From assembly GCA_015233655.1 (NCBI GenBank), contig JADFXI010000012.1:1-41694 (forward strand): DNA of 41,694 nucleotides, in the 5' to 3' direction. The stretch comes from Nitrospirota bacterium. Its GTDB lineage: Bacteria > Nitrospirota > Thermodesulfovibrionia > Thermodesulfovibrionales > Dissulfurispiraceae. The notes beneath the pieces were generated by a model, which saw nothing but the letters and a program-made list of their open reading frames with translations, was not told the origin of the DNA and searched no databases. A program made the translations under genes and the position numbers. This document shows, piece by piece, positions 25,280-34,481 of this stretch (the stretch's first letter is position 1; every line of letters begins with the position of its first letter).

Positions 25280-27270
25280 TACATGATACCCGTCATAAGC
25301 AAGAACTTGTTAAGGATATATCCGCTTCCATATGCCATGAGACTGACGAATAGGGCTATCAATGATGCGGTCTTCAGTCCGCGCTCCTTCTTCATGATCA
25401 GGAACTGGGCCACGCACGGAATAAAAATGGTCAGTGTCACTGCTGCAACAGTCAGTTGAAGCGGGGTGAGCAGGCCTTTTGTCTGGAGATCGAAAAGCCC
25501 TGCCGCTCCATAATCCCTCCTGAAAAAACCGAAGATGAACGCTACGGCAGTCTCTTTAGGAAGGCCGATGGACGCCATCACAGGACTCATGCAGGCGACG
25601 GCTTTTTCGAAGAAATGAGTTATTTTCCCAATCCATAACAGGATAGAGATCAGGATAAAGAGCGGAAGTATCTCGAGGAAGTACCACTGCATGCGCGTAT
25701 ACGTCTTTGTCAGGATGTTGGACAACTGTGGAAGCCTGATTGGAGGCAGCTCCATGTAGAACATAGGTGTTTCGCCGGGCAGTACCTTTGCAGCCAGAAA
25801 CCCGACCAGCAGGAAGATAAGCATCATGAATGCGCCCCACACAAGAAGGGCGCCCCTGGTCTTGGACAAAAGGGCAAGGATTACCCCCAACTGGGCAGAG
25901 CAGGGAATCGCAAGGGCGAGGAGAAGAGTTGCAAGCACCCTTTCGCGCACGGTCTCAAGGGTCCTCGTGACCATGGTAGCCATAGTATCGCAGCCGAAGC
26001 CCAGCACCATAGGTATTACTGCGCGGCCCGTAAGCCCGATATGTTTGAACAGCCTGTCCACAAGGAGGGCCAGCCTGGGGAAATAGCCGCTGTCTTCCAG
26101 TATCGAAAAAAACAGGAAAAAAGTGGATACAATAGGCAGTATAATTCCTATTGCATACCGTATTCCCAATGTAATAATGCCGTATTCTCCTACGAAGAGT
26201 TCCCGAATGACTTCCCATGGGATGACTTTAGCGACTACTCCGGTAATCCAGGGGTTGAATAAACCTTCAAAGAATTTTTGCTCCACAAGGTCCACCACCG
26301 TGCCTGCGCCGAAAATCCCCACGAATTTATAAAGTCCGAAATATAGCACTATTAAAAGTATGGGAACGCCGGTCAGCGGCCTAACAGTCAGGCGGGATAT
26401 TCGTTCGTTCAGCGTGATTTTCCTCTTATTCGGAGCGCTGAAAACATCATTTATAATTCCCTTGACGATCTTCCGCCTGTCCATAGACAGATTCTGATGG
26501 AAAGAGGTCCTGCGTTCAAATGTCTTTTGCCTGACGGTCTCTTCCAATACCTGGTAACCTTCGCCTTCGGTGTCCTTCACAAGCCGGGCTATTTCATCAT
26601 CCCTCTGCAGGAGAAGAAGGGCCAGCGCTTTGTAGGAAAGCCTGTAATCACCTTTGAGCAATGCCGCGATTTCGGCTATGTCACTCTCAAGTCTCTTGTT
26701 GTAACTGAAATGCACAGGTCCTTTAAAAATGAAATTGACGATGCGCTGCCTTAATTCAGGGATGCCCCTCTTCTTTTTCGCTACCGCGCCTATTACGGGA
26801 ATCCCGAGTTTCTTGCTCAGCAGCGGAATATCGATATGGACCCCGATGCGCTCGGCTTCATCCAATATATTCACTACAAGTATGACAGGCAGTCCGGCCT
26901 CGATCAGTTGGAGCGTCATTGTCAGCATGCGCTCCAGGTTTCTCGCATCCAGGACATGAATAACCACATCAGGGGATTCTTTGAGCAGGATCTCCCTGGC
27001 GACACGCTCCTCCTCTGTTATAGGAAGAAGAGAATACATACCTGGCGTATCGATGATCTCGATCTGGCGGCCTTCGATAGTCGCCACGCCCCTTGCAACT
27101 TCGACTGAAGTCCCGGGATAGTTGGATACCGTTACGTAGGCGCCTGTGAGAACATTAAAGAGCACGCTTTTGCCTACATTTGGATTGCCTATCAACACCA
27201 CCTTATATTTGCATTCAGATGAATCGGGCTGCGGGCCGTGACACGATTTGCCTTTTTTAAATATCGCCAT
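25279..27270 (-). CDS. feoB: Ferrous iron transport protein B
   Basis: Inner-membrane Fe(II) transporter with an N-terminal G domain, 663 residues. GTPase motifs are GNPNVGKS (28-35), the switch-I T54 in NYPGT, DTPG (74-77) and NILD (134-137), followed by a helical GDI domain. The membrane part has two Gate repeats with conserved Cys (PMVLGFGCDTMA and AIPCSAQLGV). Two Cys (C10, C20) precede the G domain. The frame opens at a TTG (27276), but AAGGCGG is nine bases from ATG 27270, so the latter is used. It lies 26 bases after fur in the same operon. Confidence 0.96.
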   Translation of the reverse strand: MAIFKKGKSCHGPQPDSSECKYKVVLIGNPNVGKSVLFNVLTGAYVTVSNYPGTSVEVARGVATIEGRQIEIIDTPGMYSLLPITEEERVAREILLKESPDVVIHVLDARNLERMLTMTLQLIEAGLPVILVVNILDEAERIGVHIDIPLLSKKLGIPVIGAVAKKKRGIPELRQRIVNFIFKGPVHFSYNKRLESDIAEIAALLKGDYRLSYKALALLLLQRDDEIARLVKDTEGEGYQVLEETVRQKTFERRTSFHQNLSMDRRKIVKGIINDVFSAPNKRKITLNERISRLTVRPLTGVPILLIVLYFGLYKFVGIFGAGTVVDLVEQKFFEGLFNPWITGVVAKVIPWEVIRELFVGEYGIITLGIRYAIGIILPIVSTFFLFFSILEDSGYFPRLALLVDRLFKHIGLTGRAVIPMVLGFGCDTMATMVTRTLETVRERVLATLLLALAIPCSAQLGVILALLSKTRGALLVWGAFMMLIFLLVGFLAAKVLPGETPMFYMELPPIRLPQLSNILTKTYTRMQWYFLEILPLFILISILLWIGKITHFFEKAVACMSPVMASIGLPKETAVAFIFGFFRRDYGAAGLFDLQTKGLLTPLQLTVAAVTLTIFIPCVAQFLIMKKERGLKTASLIALFVSLMAYGSGYILNKFLLMTGIM

Positions 27271-27296
27271 CTGCAATTACCGCCTTTTGATGAGGG

Positions 27297-27728
27297 CTAT
27301 TTGCACTCTCTGCATAAGCCGTAAATTTCGAGCTTGTGTCGCATGGGTAAGAAACCGTTTGCTTCCGCAAGTTTGTCCTGAAGCTTTTCGAGTTTGTGGT
27401 CATTGACCTCTATGAACCTTCCGCACTTTAAGCAGATAAGATGATCATGGTGCTTCTGCCCGAACTTGGGCTCATACCGCGTCTGTTGCCTGCCTATCTT
27501 TATTTCATCTGCCAGGCCGCACTCGCAAAGCAGACTCAGGTTCCTGTGAACTGTTGCATATCCAACCTCAGGGTTTTTTTCCCTGATTGCGGCAAACAGT
27601 TTTTCTGCTGTAATGTGTTTTTCAGCTGAAAGAAAGGCATCGAGGATTACTTCCCTCTGCCATGTATTACGCAAGCCTTTTTCCTTAATGTAGATTCTGA
27701 ATATCCCCTTGGCGTCGTTCCGGTCCAT
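27297..27728 (-). CDS. fur: Fur-family metalloregulator
   Basis: Iron-responsive repressor, 143 residues. An N-terminal winged helix (GLRNTWQREVILDAFL, with VGYATVHRNLSLL as the recognition region) precedes the metal-binding dimer domain. That domain carries HHDH (93-96), C99-x2-C102 and C139-x2-C142. The second Cys pair suggests a structural zinc as in Fur and PerR. It is first in an operon with feoB, and a Fur box covers the predicted transcription start, so it is most likely auto-repressed. PerR or Zur identity cannot be fully excluded, but the feoB partner favours Fur. Confidence 0.93.
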   Translation of the reverse strand: MDRNDAKGIFRIYIKEKGLRNTWQREVILDAFLSAEKHITAEKLFAAIREKNPEVGYATVHRNLSLLCECGLADEIKIGRQQTRYEPKFGQKHHDHLICLKCGRFIEVNDHKLEKLQDKLAEANGFLPMRHKLEIYGLCRECK

Positions 27729-27738
27729 TATTATTCCT

Positions 27739-27757
27739 GATAATGATATTTATTATC
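27739..27757 (-). promoter_or_regulatory. Fur box over the fur-feoB transcription start
   Basis: GATAATGATATTTATTATC matches 17 of 19 positions of the classical Fur box GATAATGATAATCATTATC. It sits directly downstream of the -10 element and about 10 bases before the fur ATG, where bound repressor would block transcription. Confidence 0.88.
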
Positions 27758-27758
27758 A

Positions 27759-27787
27759 ATAGTAGCAGGTATCAATTTTTTTGTCAA
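27759..27787 (-). promoter_or_regulatory. Sigma-70 promoter of the fur-feoB operon
   Basis: On the minus strand a perfect TTGACA (27782-27787) is followed after exactly 17 bases by TACTAT (27759-27764). The predicted start falls near 27752, inside the Fur box. It is the best promoter match in the window. Confidence 0.85.
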
Positions 27788-27809
27788 CATGAACCTTTTC
27801 CGGAAAGCT

Positions 27810-29270
27810 TTAATCGGATACGACGGAGCGGCCTACGAACTGTGCTTTGTGTTTCTTCTCGATTATGCGTGCGATGAAGGTAAGCGCCGAGGCGACCACA
27901 AGCACTGCGCTCGCGATTAGATACGCTTCGTTGTAGCTTCCGGTCCCTGTGCTTTTCTTGGCTGCCTCGAATATCTTCCCGGCGGCAAGCGGAAATACGA
28001 ATCCGCCGGCGCCCCAGGCAGTGAAGACCAGCCCGTAGTTGATCCCGAAGTTCTTTAAACCGAAGTTGTCTTTCACGGCTGAGGGGAAGACAGAGAGACA
28101 AGCGCCGTAATTGAACCCCAAAAGCATTGAGACTATGACGAAGGCGGTCATATTGAAGAGACCGGTGCGGAGCACCATCATCAGGACAGCCTGGAACAGA
28201 AAGATGATGCACATAGTCCAAAGGCGCCCGATTCGGTCGGATAGCATTCCGGCAACGATACGGCCCGCGGCGTTCCCGACCGCGAGTAGCGCTACCAGGA
28301 TGAATCCAGCCTCGATCTTTCCCAGTTTGGCAATGGTGGTGATGTTCCCTATAATCATCAGGCCCGCGCCGGCTGCAAAGGCATACATAGTCCAGAGCAC
28401 GTAAAATAGCGGCGTGCGCAGCATCTCTCCCGGTCCCAGATTCACTGCGGTCGGAGCAACTGCCCGGGCTGCACCTGCTTCAGCATCAGGCGGTTTATAA
28501 CCTGGCGGAGGGGCTGCCAGAAACTGGGCTAGCAGCGTCACAACAGCCAGGAATCCTATCCCCAAAAAGAGTAACGTTCTGTGGATGTTGCGCTCCTTTA
28601 GAGCGAGTAACTGGGCGGCGGCGTCTTTTCTGGCCACGTCTTTGGCATTAAGTACAAGCGAAACATTGTAGATGTCAAAACCGCTGAATTCGTCTTGAGA
28701 GGTGGACAACACCTTTTGGGTCGCATCATACTCAGCGTCGGCCAGCGCCTTGGCCCGGTTGAGTTCCACTACTTCCGGAAGAGGCTGCCCGGTGAGACTG
28801 AAGCCGGTTAAGTAGTTAGCGACAGGAGAAATATAGACCGAGGCCAAGCCGAAGCCTGCGACAACCAGTCCTGCGATAAGTCCGGTCTTTCTTGCGGAAA
28901 ACCACTTTACAGCTGGAGGCGTGGCAGAAGCGTATCCCAGACCTATGCCGGCCCCTGCGAAAACGCCGAACCCGATCACGAACCAGAGTACCGTACCCGC
29001 GTATGATGCGATGATGCAGCCGATGCCTGTCAGAATACCACCGGCGGTAGCGACCCACCGCGGACCGATCCGGTCCTGTAATCGGCCGGCCGGGACCATG
29101 ACGCACGCAAAGACAATGCACGCAATGGAGTAAGGCAGCGCCTTGTCAGCGTCCGACCACCCCCATTCCGACGGTATGGCCTTTTTGATCACGCTCCAGG
29201 CATAGAGCACGCCGAGTGCGAGGTTGATGCCCATGCCCACACACGTTACGGCCCATCCCTTATTCTGCAT
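27810..29270 (-). CDS. OFA-family MFS transporter (oxalate/formate antiporter type)
   Basis: Major-facilitator carrier of 486 residues with 12 membrane helices. The opening KGWAVTCVGMGINLALGVLYAWSV and the loop GRLQDRIGPRW are typical of the oxalate:formate antiporter-like family. A hydrophilic insert of roughly 90 residues, including coiled-coil-like Ala/Lys/Asp-rich sequence, lies between helices 6 and 7 and is unusual. An ATG at 29321 would add 17 residues; AAGG five bases before ATG 29270 supports the shorter form. The substrate (a monocarboxylate or dicarboxylate) is not determined. It is upstream of and in the same direction as fur, but the fur promoter separates them. Confidence 0.85.
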   Translation of the reverse strand: MQNKGWAVTCVGMGINLALGVLYAWSVIKKAIPSEWGWSDADKALPYSIACIVFACVMVPAGRLQDRIGPRWVATAGGILTGIGCIIASYAGTVLWFVIGFGVFAGAGIGLGYASATPPAVKWFSARKTGLIAGLVVAGFGLASVYISPVANYLTGFSLTGQPLPEVVELNRAKALADAEYDATQKVLSTSQDEFSGFDIYNVSLVLNAKDVARKDAAAQLLALKERNIHRTLLFLGIGFLAVVTLLAQFLAAPPPGYKPPDAEAGAARAVAPTAVNLGPGEMLRTPLFYVLWTMYAFAAGAGLMIIGNITTIAKLGKIEAGFILVALLAVGNAAGRIVAGMLSDRIGRLWTMCIIFLFQAVLMMVLRTGLFNMTAFVIVSMLLGFNYGACLSVFPSAVKDNFGLKNFGINYGLVFTAWGAGGFVFPLAAGKIFEAAKKSTGTGSYNEAYLIASAVLVVASALTFIARIIEKKHKAQFVGRSVVSD

Positions 29271-29493
29271 GGCTGCCTTGAGTTCCGGCTGAAGTGGGAG
29301 AGAGGTCCATAGGAGAATCATCGCAAAGCTTTAGAAAAAAGTCAAATGCATGCGATTAGTTTGTTGACGCCATCCATTACATACCTATTCCGGGCGTGAA
29401 AACAGAGCTAATGCCGCCATGCCGTATGGTACAATTATTAGCTGCTGCCGGACTTTCATAAACCCTGCCGGCGGTATCTGGAGGATTTACGGT

Positions 29494-31605
29494 ATGAAAG
29501 CGAAGAAACCTGCGCAGGGTAAAACTGCCGATGCTGTTTTGAACCGTCCCGAGTTGTTTATCAACTGGCAACTCAGTCAGCTTGAGTTTAACTTTCGCGT
29601 GCTCGCACAAGCCGTTGATGCGTCTACTCCGCTTCTGGAAAGGCTGAAATTTCTTTGCATAACGGACACCAATCACGATGAGTTTTTTGAAATAAAAGTG
29701 GCGGGTCTCAAGCAGAAAATAATTACCGGATCAGTGCAGACCGGCCCGGACAACATGGCGCCTGCCGACACAATAAAGGAGATCGCCGTCCGCTCTCACG
29801 CACTGGTTGCGGAGCAGTTCCGGGTATTCAATGAAGCATTAGTCCCTGCACTGTCCAGGGAAGGGGTCCGTTTCCTTCCAAGGACTGAATGGACGGCGCG
29901 GCAACGGGAATGGCTGCGGGCCCATGTCAATCATGTAATGCCGATACTGAGCCCGGTAGGTCTTGATCCGGCACATCCGTTTCCGCGCATTCTAAACAAG
30001 GGACTTACCTTTATCGTGGCCCTAAAAGGAAAAGATGCCTTTGGCCGTCAGGGCAACATGGCGATTGTGCAGGCTCCCAGGTCTGTGCCCAGGGTCATCA
30101 AACTGCTGCAAAACGAGACAGGCAGCGGGCCGAGCGATTTTGTCTTTCTTTCTTCGGTCATACATGAATTCATCGGTGACCTCTTCCCTCAGATGGAAGT
30201 GGTTGGATGCTACCAGTTCAGGGTGACCCGCAACAGCGAGCTTTACCTGGACGAGGAAGAGATAGCCGATCTTCGCCGCGCCCTTGAAGGAGAACTCCTG
30301 TCACGCCGGTACGGCGATGCGGTACGCCTCGAAGTGGCGGACAATTGTCCGGCTGATATTATTTCCTTTCTGCTCGATAAATTTGCGTTGTCCCAGGATG
30401 ATCTTTTTCAGGTCGACGGACCTGTCAATCTCCACAGGCTCATGGCTGTGTACGACTTACTGGACCGTCCAGACCTTAAGTATCAGACATTCACGCCGAA
30501 GATACCACGGAAGATTGCGAGGAAAATAAACATGTTTGAACGGATACGCGACAAGGATGTCCTCCTCCATCACCCTTTCGAATCATTTGTGCCTGTTATA
30601 GACTTTGTATCCGAAGCCGCCCGCGACCCGGATGTGCTGGCGATCAAGCAGACCCTCTACCGCACCGGACCGGATTCTGCAATCGTTGAAGCGCTCGTGG
30701 CAGCGGCGCGCGCAGGAAAAGAAGTGACCGTTGTGATTGAACTTAAGGCGCGCTTCGACGAGGAGGCCAACATCGCGCTTTCCAACCGCCTCGAAGATGC
30801 GGGTGCGCACATTATTTACGGGGTTGTAGGTTACAAGACGCACGCAAAGATGATACTTGTCGTGAGGCGGGAAGAGGGGGATATTCGCAAATACGCGCAT
30901 CTGGGGACCGGCAACTATCATGCCCGGACTTCAAGGCTATATACCGACTACAGCTTTTTTACGTGTGACAGAGAGATTACCGAAGATGTGCACCGCCTGT
31001 TTCTCCAGCTGACGAGTCTGGGAAGGGTCGGGAAGCTCAAGAAGTTATTTGACGCGCCCTTTTCACTGCACGACTCATTGCTGTCCAAGATAGAGCGTGA
31101 AACGCTCCATGCCGCGAAAGGGCAGCCTGCCGGAATTATAGCCAAGCTTAATCATCTCACGGAACCTGGGATCATCCAGGCGCTCTACAGGGCATCGATG
31201 GCAGGGGTAAAGGTACAGCTTATTGTCAGGAGCACATGCAGTTTGAGGCCGGGCCTGCCCGGCATATCCGACAACATCGAGGTCCGTTCAGTTGTGGGCC
31301 GTTTTCTTGAACATACCCGCGTCTTATATTTCCATAACGGAGGAAAGCCTGAAGTATACTGCTCGAGCGCCGACTGGATGGTTCGGAACTTCTTCAGGCG
31401 CGTCGAGACCTGTTTCCCGATCGAGAGGCCTGAACTTCGCAGGAAGATAATTGAGGACCTCGAATGCTACCTCAAGGACAACTCACAGGCCTGGGTCCTG
31501 CAAAGTGACGGTACTTACAGAAAGCTTGGGCCTGGAGCGGCTGAACCGTTTTCAGCACAGACGGCCCTGCTGGAGAAATATTCTCGACCCACAGGGGAAG
31601 CCTGA
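29494..31605 (+). CDS. ppk1: Polyphosphate kinase 1
   Basis: Makes inorganic polyphosphate from ATP, 703 residues from ATG 29494. An N-terminal helical domain starts FINWQLSQLEFNFRVL, followed by the head domain and two phospholipase-D-like halves. Catalytic histidines are the autophosphorylated H469 in KYAHLGTGNYH and H607 in LEHTRVLYF. The frame opens 25 codons earlier, but GGAGG (29480-29484) fixes ATG 29494. It faces ppx tail-to-tail with a 23-base gap, so synthesis and degradation genes are adjacent but on opposite strands. Confidence 0.96.
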   Translation: MKAKKPAQGKTADAVLNRPELFINWQLSQLEFNFRVLAQAVDASTPLLERLKFLCITDTNHDEFFEIKVAGLKQKIITGSVQTGPDNMAPADTIKEIAVRSHALVAEQFRVFNEALVPALSREGVRFLPRTEWTARQREWLRAHVNHVMPILSPVGLDPAHPFPRILNKGLTFIVALKGKDAFGRQGNMAIVQAPRSVPRVIKLLQNETGSGPSDFVFLSSVIHEFIGDLFPQMEVVGCYQFRVTRNSELYLDEEEIADLRRALEGELLSRRYGDAVRLEVADNCPADIISFLLDKFALSQDDLFQVDGPVNLHRLMAVYDLLDRPDLKYQTFTPKIPRKIARKINMFERIRDKDVLLHHPFESFVPVIDFVSEAARDPDVLAIKQTLYRTGPDSAIVEALVAAARAGKEVTVVIELKARFDEEANIALSNRLEDAGAHIIYGVVGYKTHAKMILVVRREEGDIRKYAHLGTGNYHARTSRLYTDYSFFTCDREITEDVHRLFLQLTSLGRVGKLKKLFDAPFSLHDSLLSKIERETLHAAKGQPAGIIAKLNHLTEPGIIQALYRASMAGVKVQLIVRSTCSLRPGLPGISDNIEVRSVVGRFLEHTRVLYFHNGGKPEVYCSSADWMVRNFFRRVETCFPIERPELRRKIIEDLECYLKDNSQAWVLQSDGTYRKLGPGAAEPFSAQTALLEKYSRPTGEA

Positions 31606-31628
31606 CTACTACCCACGAATAATGCGGG

Positions 31629-32606
31629 CTACGACTTTTTTTGAAGCAGGTCTAGTAGGATGCCTTCGCGCATCGCGGCTTTTGAGACCCTCATGCTCTT
31701 GAGCCCGAAGCATTGCATGATGCCCTTGAGAATCGCCAGCCCTCCGGGGAACACAGGCGCGCGGTCACGGGAGAGGCCCTTTAGTGCATGAAGTCCGTCG
31801 AGCTGTCCGACATCGGTCAGCGCATCGATGACCTTGTCGAGTGCGCTCATGGTAATCTCCTTGTTTCCCCATTCCTGTGCGGCGATCACCTTTCTGGTTG
31901 CCTTAATGGTACCTGAAGTGCCTACGACGTCGAACCACGGGACCCCGCTGAATCTGCTCATGACCGGAGCAAGGACCGATGATGCGGATGTGACCGCATG
32001 CTTAAATAGCCGCAGCGTGATTTTTTCTTCGGAAAAGAAGCGCCGGCTGAAGCTGACACAACCCATAGACAGGCTCTCGGCAGCAAGCACATTCGTGTCT
32101 TTGCCGACCATGATTTCGGTGCTGCCGCCGCCGATATCGATGATCAGGCGTGCAACTCCGAGGTCTTTCATGTTGCCGGCAACCCCAAGGTTTATGAGAC
32201 GCGCCTCCTCTTCTCCTGAGATGATGTCGATCGGCAGGCCGAGAATTTCGCGTGCAGCCGTGATAAAGCTGCTTTTGTCCTTGAGATTGCGGAGAGCACT
32301 GGTGCCGACGACGCGGATATTGGATGGCGGTACATTTCCGAGGCAGAGACTGAACTGCTGCAGGGCCGCCAATGCCCGCAGCATGGTCTCAGGCGAAACG
32401 CTGTTCGTTTTGTCTATCCCCTCGGCGAGGCGCACGACGTCGCGAACACGGTCGATAACATGAAACCGGCCCTCTGAATACCGGGCCACAATCATATGAA
32501 AACTGTTCGAGCCGAGATCAGCTGCTGCGTACAGGTCCCGATCCTGAGAGTCTTTCTTATTAGTAGGTGACTGTCTCACTATAGAGTGTGCCTTGAACAC
32601 TTGCAA
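31629..32606 (-). CDS. ppx: Exopolyphosphatase / guanosine pentaphosphatase (Ppx/GppA)
   Basis: ASKHA-fold phosphatase, 325 residues. Motifs are AAADLGSNSFHMIVAR (phosphate loop), VGTSALRNL, IDIISGEEEARL, the LIIDIGGGSTEIMVG loop and GGLAIL near the end. It is a short form lacking the C-terminal HD-type extension of E. coli Ppx. The start is unsettled: TTG 32606, and GTG codons three and ten residues in, are all possible and none has a clear ribosome-binding site. The catalysed reaction (polyphosphate versus pppGpp) is not separable by sequence, but proximity to ppk1 favours polyphosphate. Confidence 0.9.
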   Translation of the reverse strand: MQVFKAHSIVRQSPTNKKDSQDRDLYAAADLGSNSFHMIVARYSEGRFHVIDRVRDVVRLAEGIDKTNSVSPETMLRALAALQQFSLCLGNVPPSNIRVVGTSALRNLKDKSSFITAAREILGLPIDIISGEEEARLINLGVAGNMKDLGVARLIIDIGGGSTEIMVGKDTNVLAAESLSMGCVSFSRRFFSEEKITLRLFKHAVTSASSVLAPVMSRFSGVPWFDVVGTSGTIKATRKVIAAQEWGNKEITMSALDKVIDALTDVGQLDGLHALKGLSRDRAPVFPGGLAILKGIMQCFGLKSMRVSKAAMREGILLDLLQKKS

Positions 32607-32666
32607 ACTTTAGAATATATAATAACAATTATTGAAGAAAGAATGTTAAGAGGAATTACCCCCGGC

Positions 32667-34481
32667 TCACGGAATGCTTTGATCATTTGTTTGTTCTCTT
32701 GAGGCCGTATATCCTCTGGGCGTGATCATCATATTGTTCCATGCAAAGGTCGAGGAATTGCCGATGAACACTGTTGTCTGCATGTCGATATCATGATTCA
32801 GCATATCGCGCAGGTTGCTGATAATGACCTTTTCATTTTCCCGCATGGCGGCTTTTACAATGCCCACAGGCGTTTCAGCGCTGCGGTATCGCAGGCAAAT
32901 TGCCCTGGCCTTGTCGATATGGTCGGGCCTTCCCATACTTTTCGGATTATAGAGTACGATAACAAAATCAGCCATGGCAGCGGCCTTAAGTCTTTTCTCT
33001 ATAAGCTCCCAGGGCGTAAGCCGGTCTGACAGGCTTATAACTGCAAAGTCATGCATGAGAGGCGCTCCAAGCCTGGAGGCCCCGGCATTAAGCGCTGAGA
33101 TCCCTGGAATGACCTCAACCGCGACCCCGGTGGTCTCTGCGGTCCCGCGTCCCAACCTGTTTTCCTGCGACCTCAAAATTTCGAGCACTAGTCCGGCCAT
33201 TGCATAAATCCCGGGATCGCCTCCGCTGACAACAGCAACGGTCTTGCCGCCAAGCGCAAGTTCGACTGCGGCCCTGCAGCGGTCTATCTCCTGTGTCATC
33301 CCCGTAGAAATGACTTCCTTGTCCTTGATCAAGTCAGTGATTAAATCGAGATACGTTCCATATCCTACTATTGCTTGCGATTTTCCTATCGCATCCAGGG
33401 CATGCGGCGTAATGTGCTCGACCCTTCCCGGACCTGTACCAACAACGTATATTTTTCCGGACATTTTGGCAGGGCATGCGCATGACGGGCTGACTGCAGA
33501 CGGTCCCGCATTCTCAACTGCAACGGCCAGCGTTACGTTTCCGATCTTCTGCTTGCGGACAATGAACTCACCCGTTTCTCCAGAGGCGATACGCGCCGCG
33601 GCCTCTGAAACAGAATAAGCACCTGTTGCCTTGAATACGACCTCTGACTTTTCTATGTCAGGGACCCTGTTCAGCTCATCAGGCGTAAACGTGATGATCC
33701 CAAGGCCGTATTTACGGGCAAAATCCAGAAGACCCGGCTCAGACGCTTTTAAATCAATGGTGGCAAGCGACCCGACAGAAAGGAATGAGAGATTATGCTT
33801 ATCGAGGACGTTGGTTATCGCACTTTCTATTTCGTCAGCCGAAGTACCGCTGTTGCATCCTATTCCGACAACAAGATTTTTCGGTCTCAGATAAAGACGT
33901 GGCGGTGTCGCTGACGCAATAAATTTTTTGTTTGTTATTAGGACGTCTGCATCGGACGGATCATCGGTATTAATGAATGCATCAGGCAGCGTGACCTGTA
34001 TTTCGGTGAATAAGTTCAGACTTCCGTTATCGAGTAGCCGCGTTCCTGTATGAGACAGCTGTCCTCGTTCATCAATCGCAAGGCCCAGCTTCTCTGCCCA
34101 CAAATCGAGCGCCGGCAGATTGTTTACGTCAGATGCCGTTGTGATGACGGCCTTGCCGCCCAGAAATTGAGCCACTTCGGCTGCCAGCCCGTTAGCGCCG
34201 CCCAGGTGTCCGCTGAGCAGGCTGATCACGAACTGGCCTTTGTCATCCAGCACCACAACGCCGGGGTCGGTATGCTTGTCCTTTATCAGAGCGGCTATGC
34301 TGCGAACTACGATGCCTGCAGCCATAATGAAGATCAGGCCCCTTTCGGTTGCCCACGAATCAGCCACTGCTGCGGAGCTGTACCTGACAATTTTAATGTC
34401 CGGATAGAGGTTTCTCAGTTTATCAGCTAACGCAAGGCCGCTGTCCGTGATATAAAATGCAGTCTTACTTTCTGTAGCCAT
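32667..34481 (-). CDS. cbiGH: CbiG-CbiH fusion: cobalt-precorrin-5A hydrolase / precorrin-3B C17-methyltransferase
   Basis: 604 residues forming two enzymes in one chain. Residues 1-322 are CbiG, which opens the delta-lactone with loss of acetaldehyde. Its features are GLIFIMAAGIVVR, SGHLGGANGLA and, in the C-terminal half, VGIGCNSGTS. A Pro/Ser/Ala/Cys linker (323-340) leads to CbiH, a SAM-dependent C17 methyltransferase (IYVVGTGPGRVEHITPHA, VSGGDPGIYAMAG, EVIPGISALNAGASRLG). AAGGA precedes ATG 34481, and the start overlaps cbiF by 17 bases. The two activities act near each other in ring contraction, which could explain the fusion. It is the last gene of the cobalamin operon. Confidence 0.93.
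   Translation of the reverse strand: MATESKTAFYITDSGLALADKLRNLYPDIKIVRYSSAAVADSWATERGLIFIMAAGIVVRSIAALIKDKHTDPGVVVLDDKGQFVISLLSGHLGGANGLAAEVAQFLGGKAVITTASDVNNLPALDLWAEKLGLAIDERGQLSHTGTRLLDNGSLNLFTEIQVTLPDAFINTDDPSDADVLITNKKFIASATPPRLYLRPKNLVVGIGCNSGTSADEIESAITNVLDKHNLSFLSVGSLATIDLKASEPGLLDFARKYGLGIITFTPDELNRVPDIEKSEVVFKATGAYSVSEAAARIASGETGEFIVRKQKIGNVTLAVAVENAGPSAVSPSCACPAKMSGKIYVVGTGPGRVEHITPHALDAIGKSQAIVGYGTYLDLITDLIKDKEVISTGMTQEIDRCRAAVELALGGKTVAVVSGGDPGIYAMAGLVLEILRSQENRLGRGTAETTGVAVEVIPGISALNAGASRLGAPLMHDFAVISLSDRLTPWELIEKRLKAAAMADFVIVLYNPKSMGRPDHIDKARAICLRYRSAETPVGIVKAAMRENEKVIISNLRDMLNHDIDMQTTVFIGNSSTFAWNNMMITPRGYTASREQTNDQSIP

Noticed and set aside
27784-28221. A 145-codon Arg-rich minus-strand frame in the transporter gene
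   Set aside because: Arg/Leu/Ser-rich translation typical of an alternative frame of G+C-rich coding DNA; the MFS frame is real.
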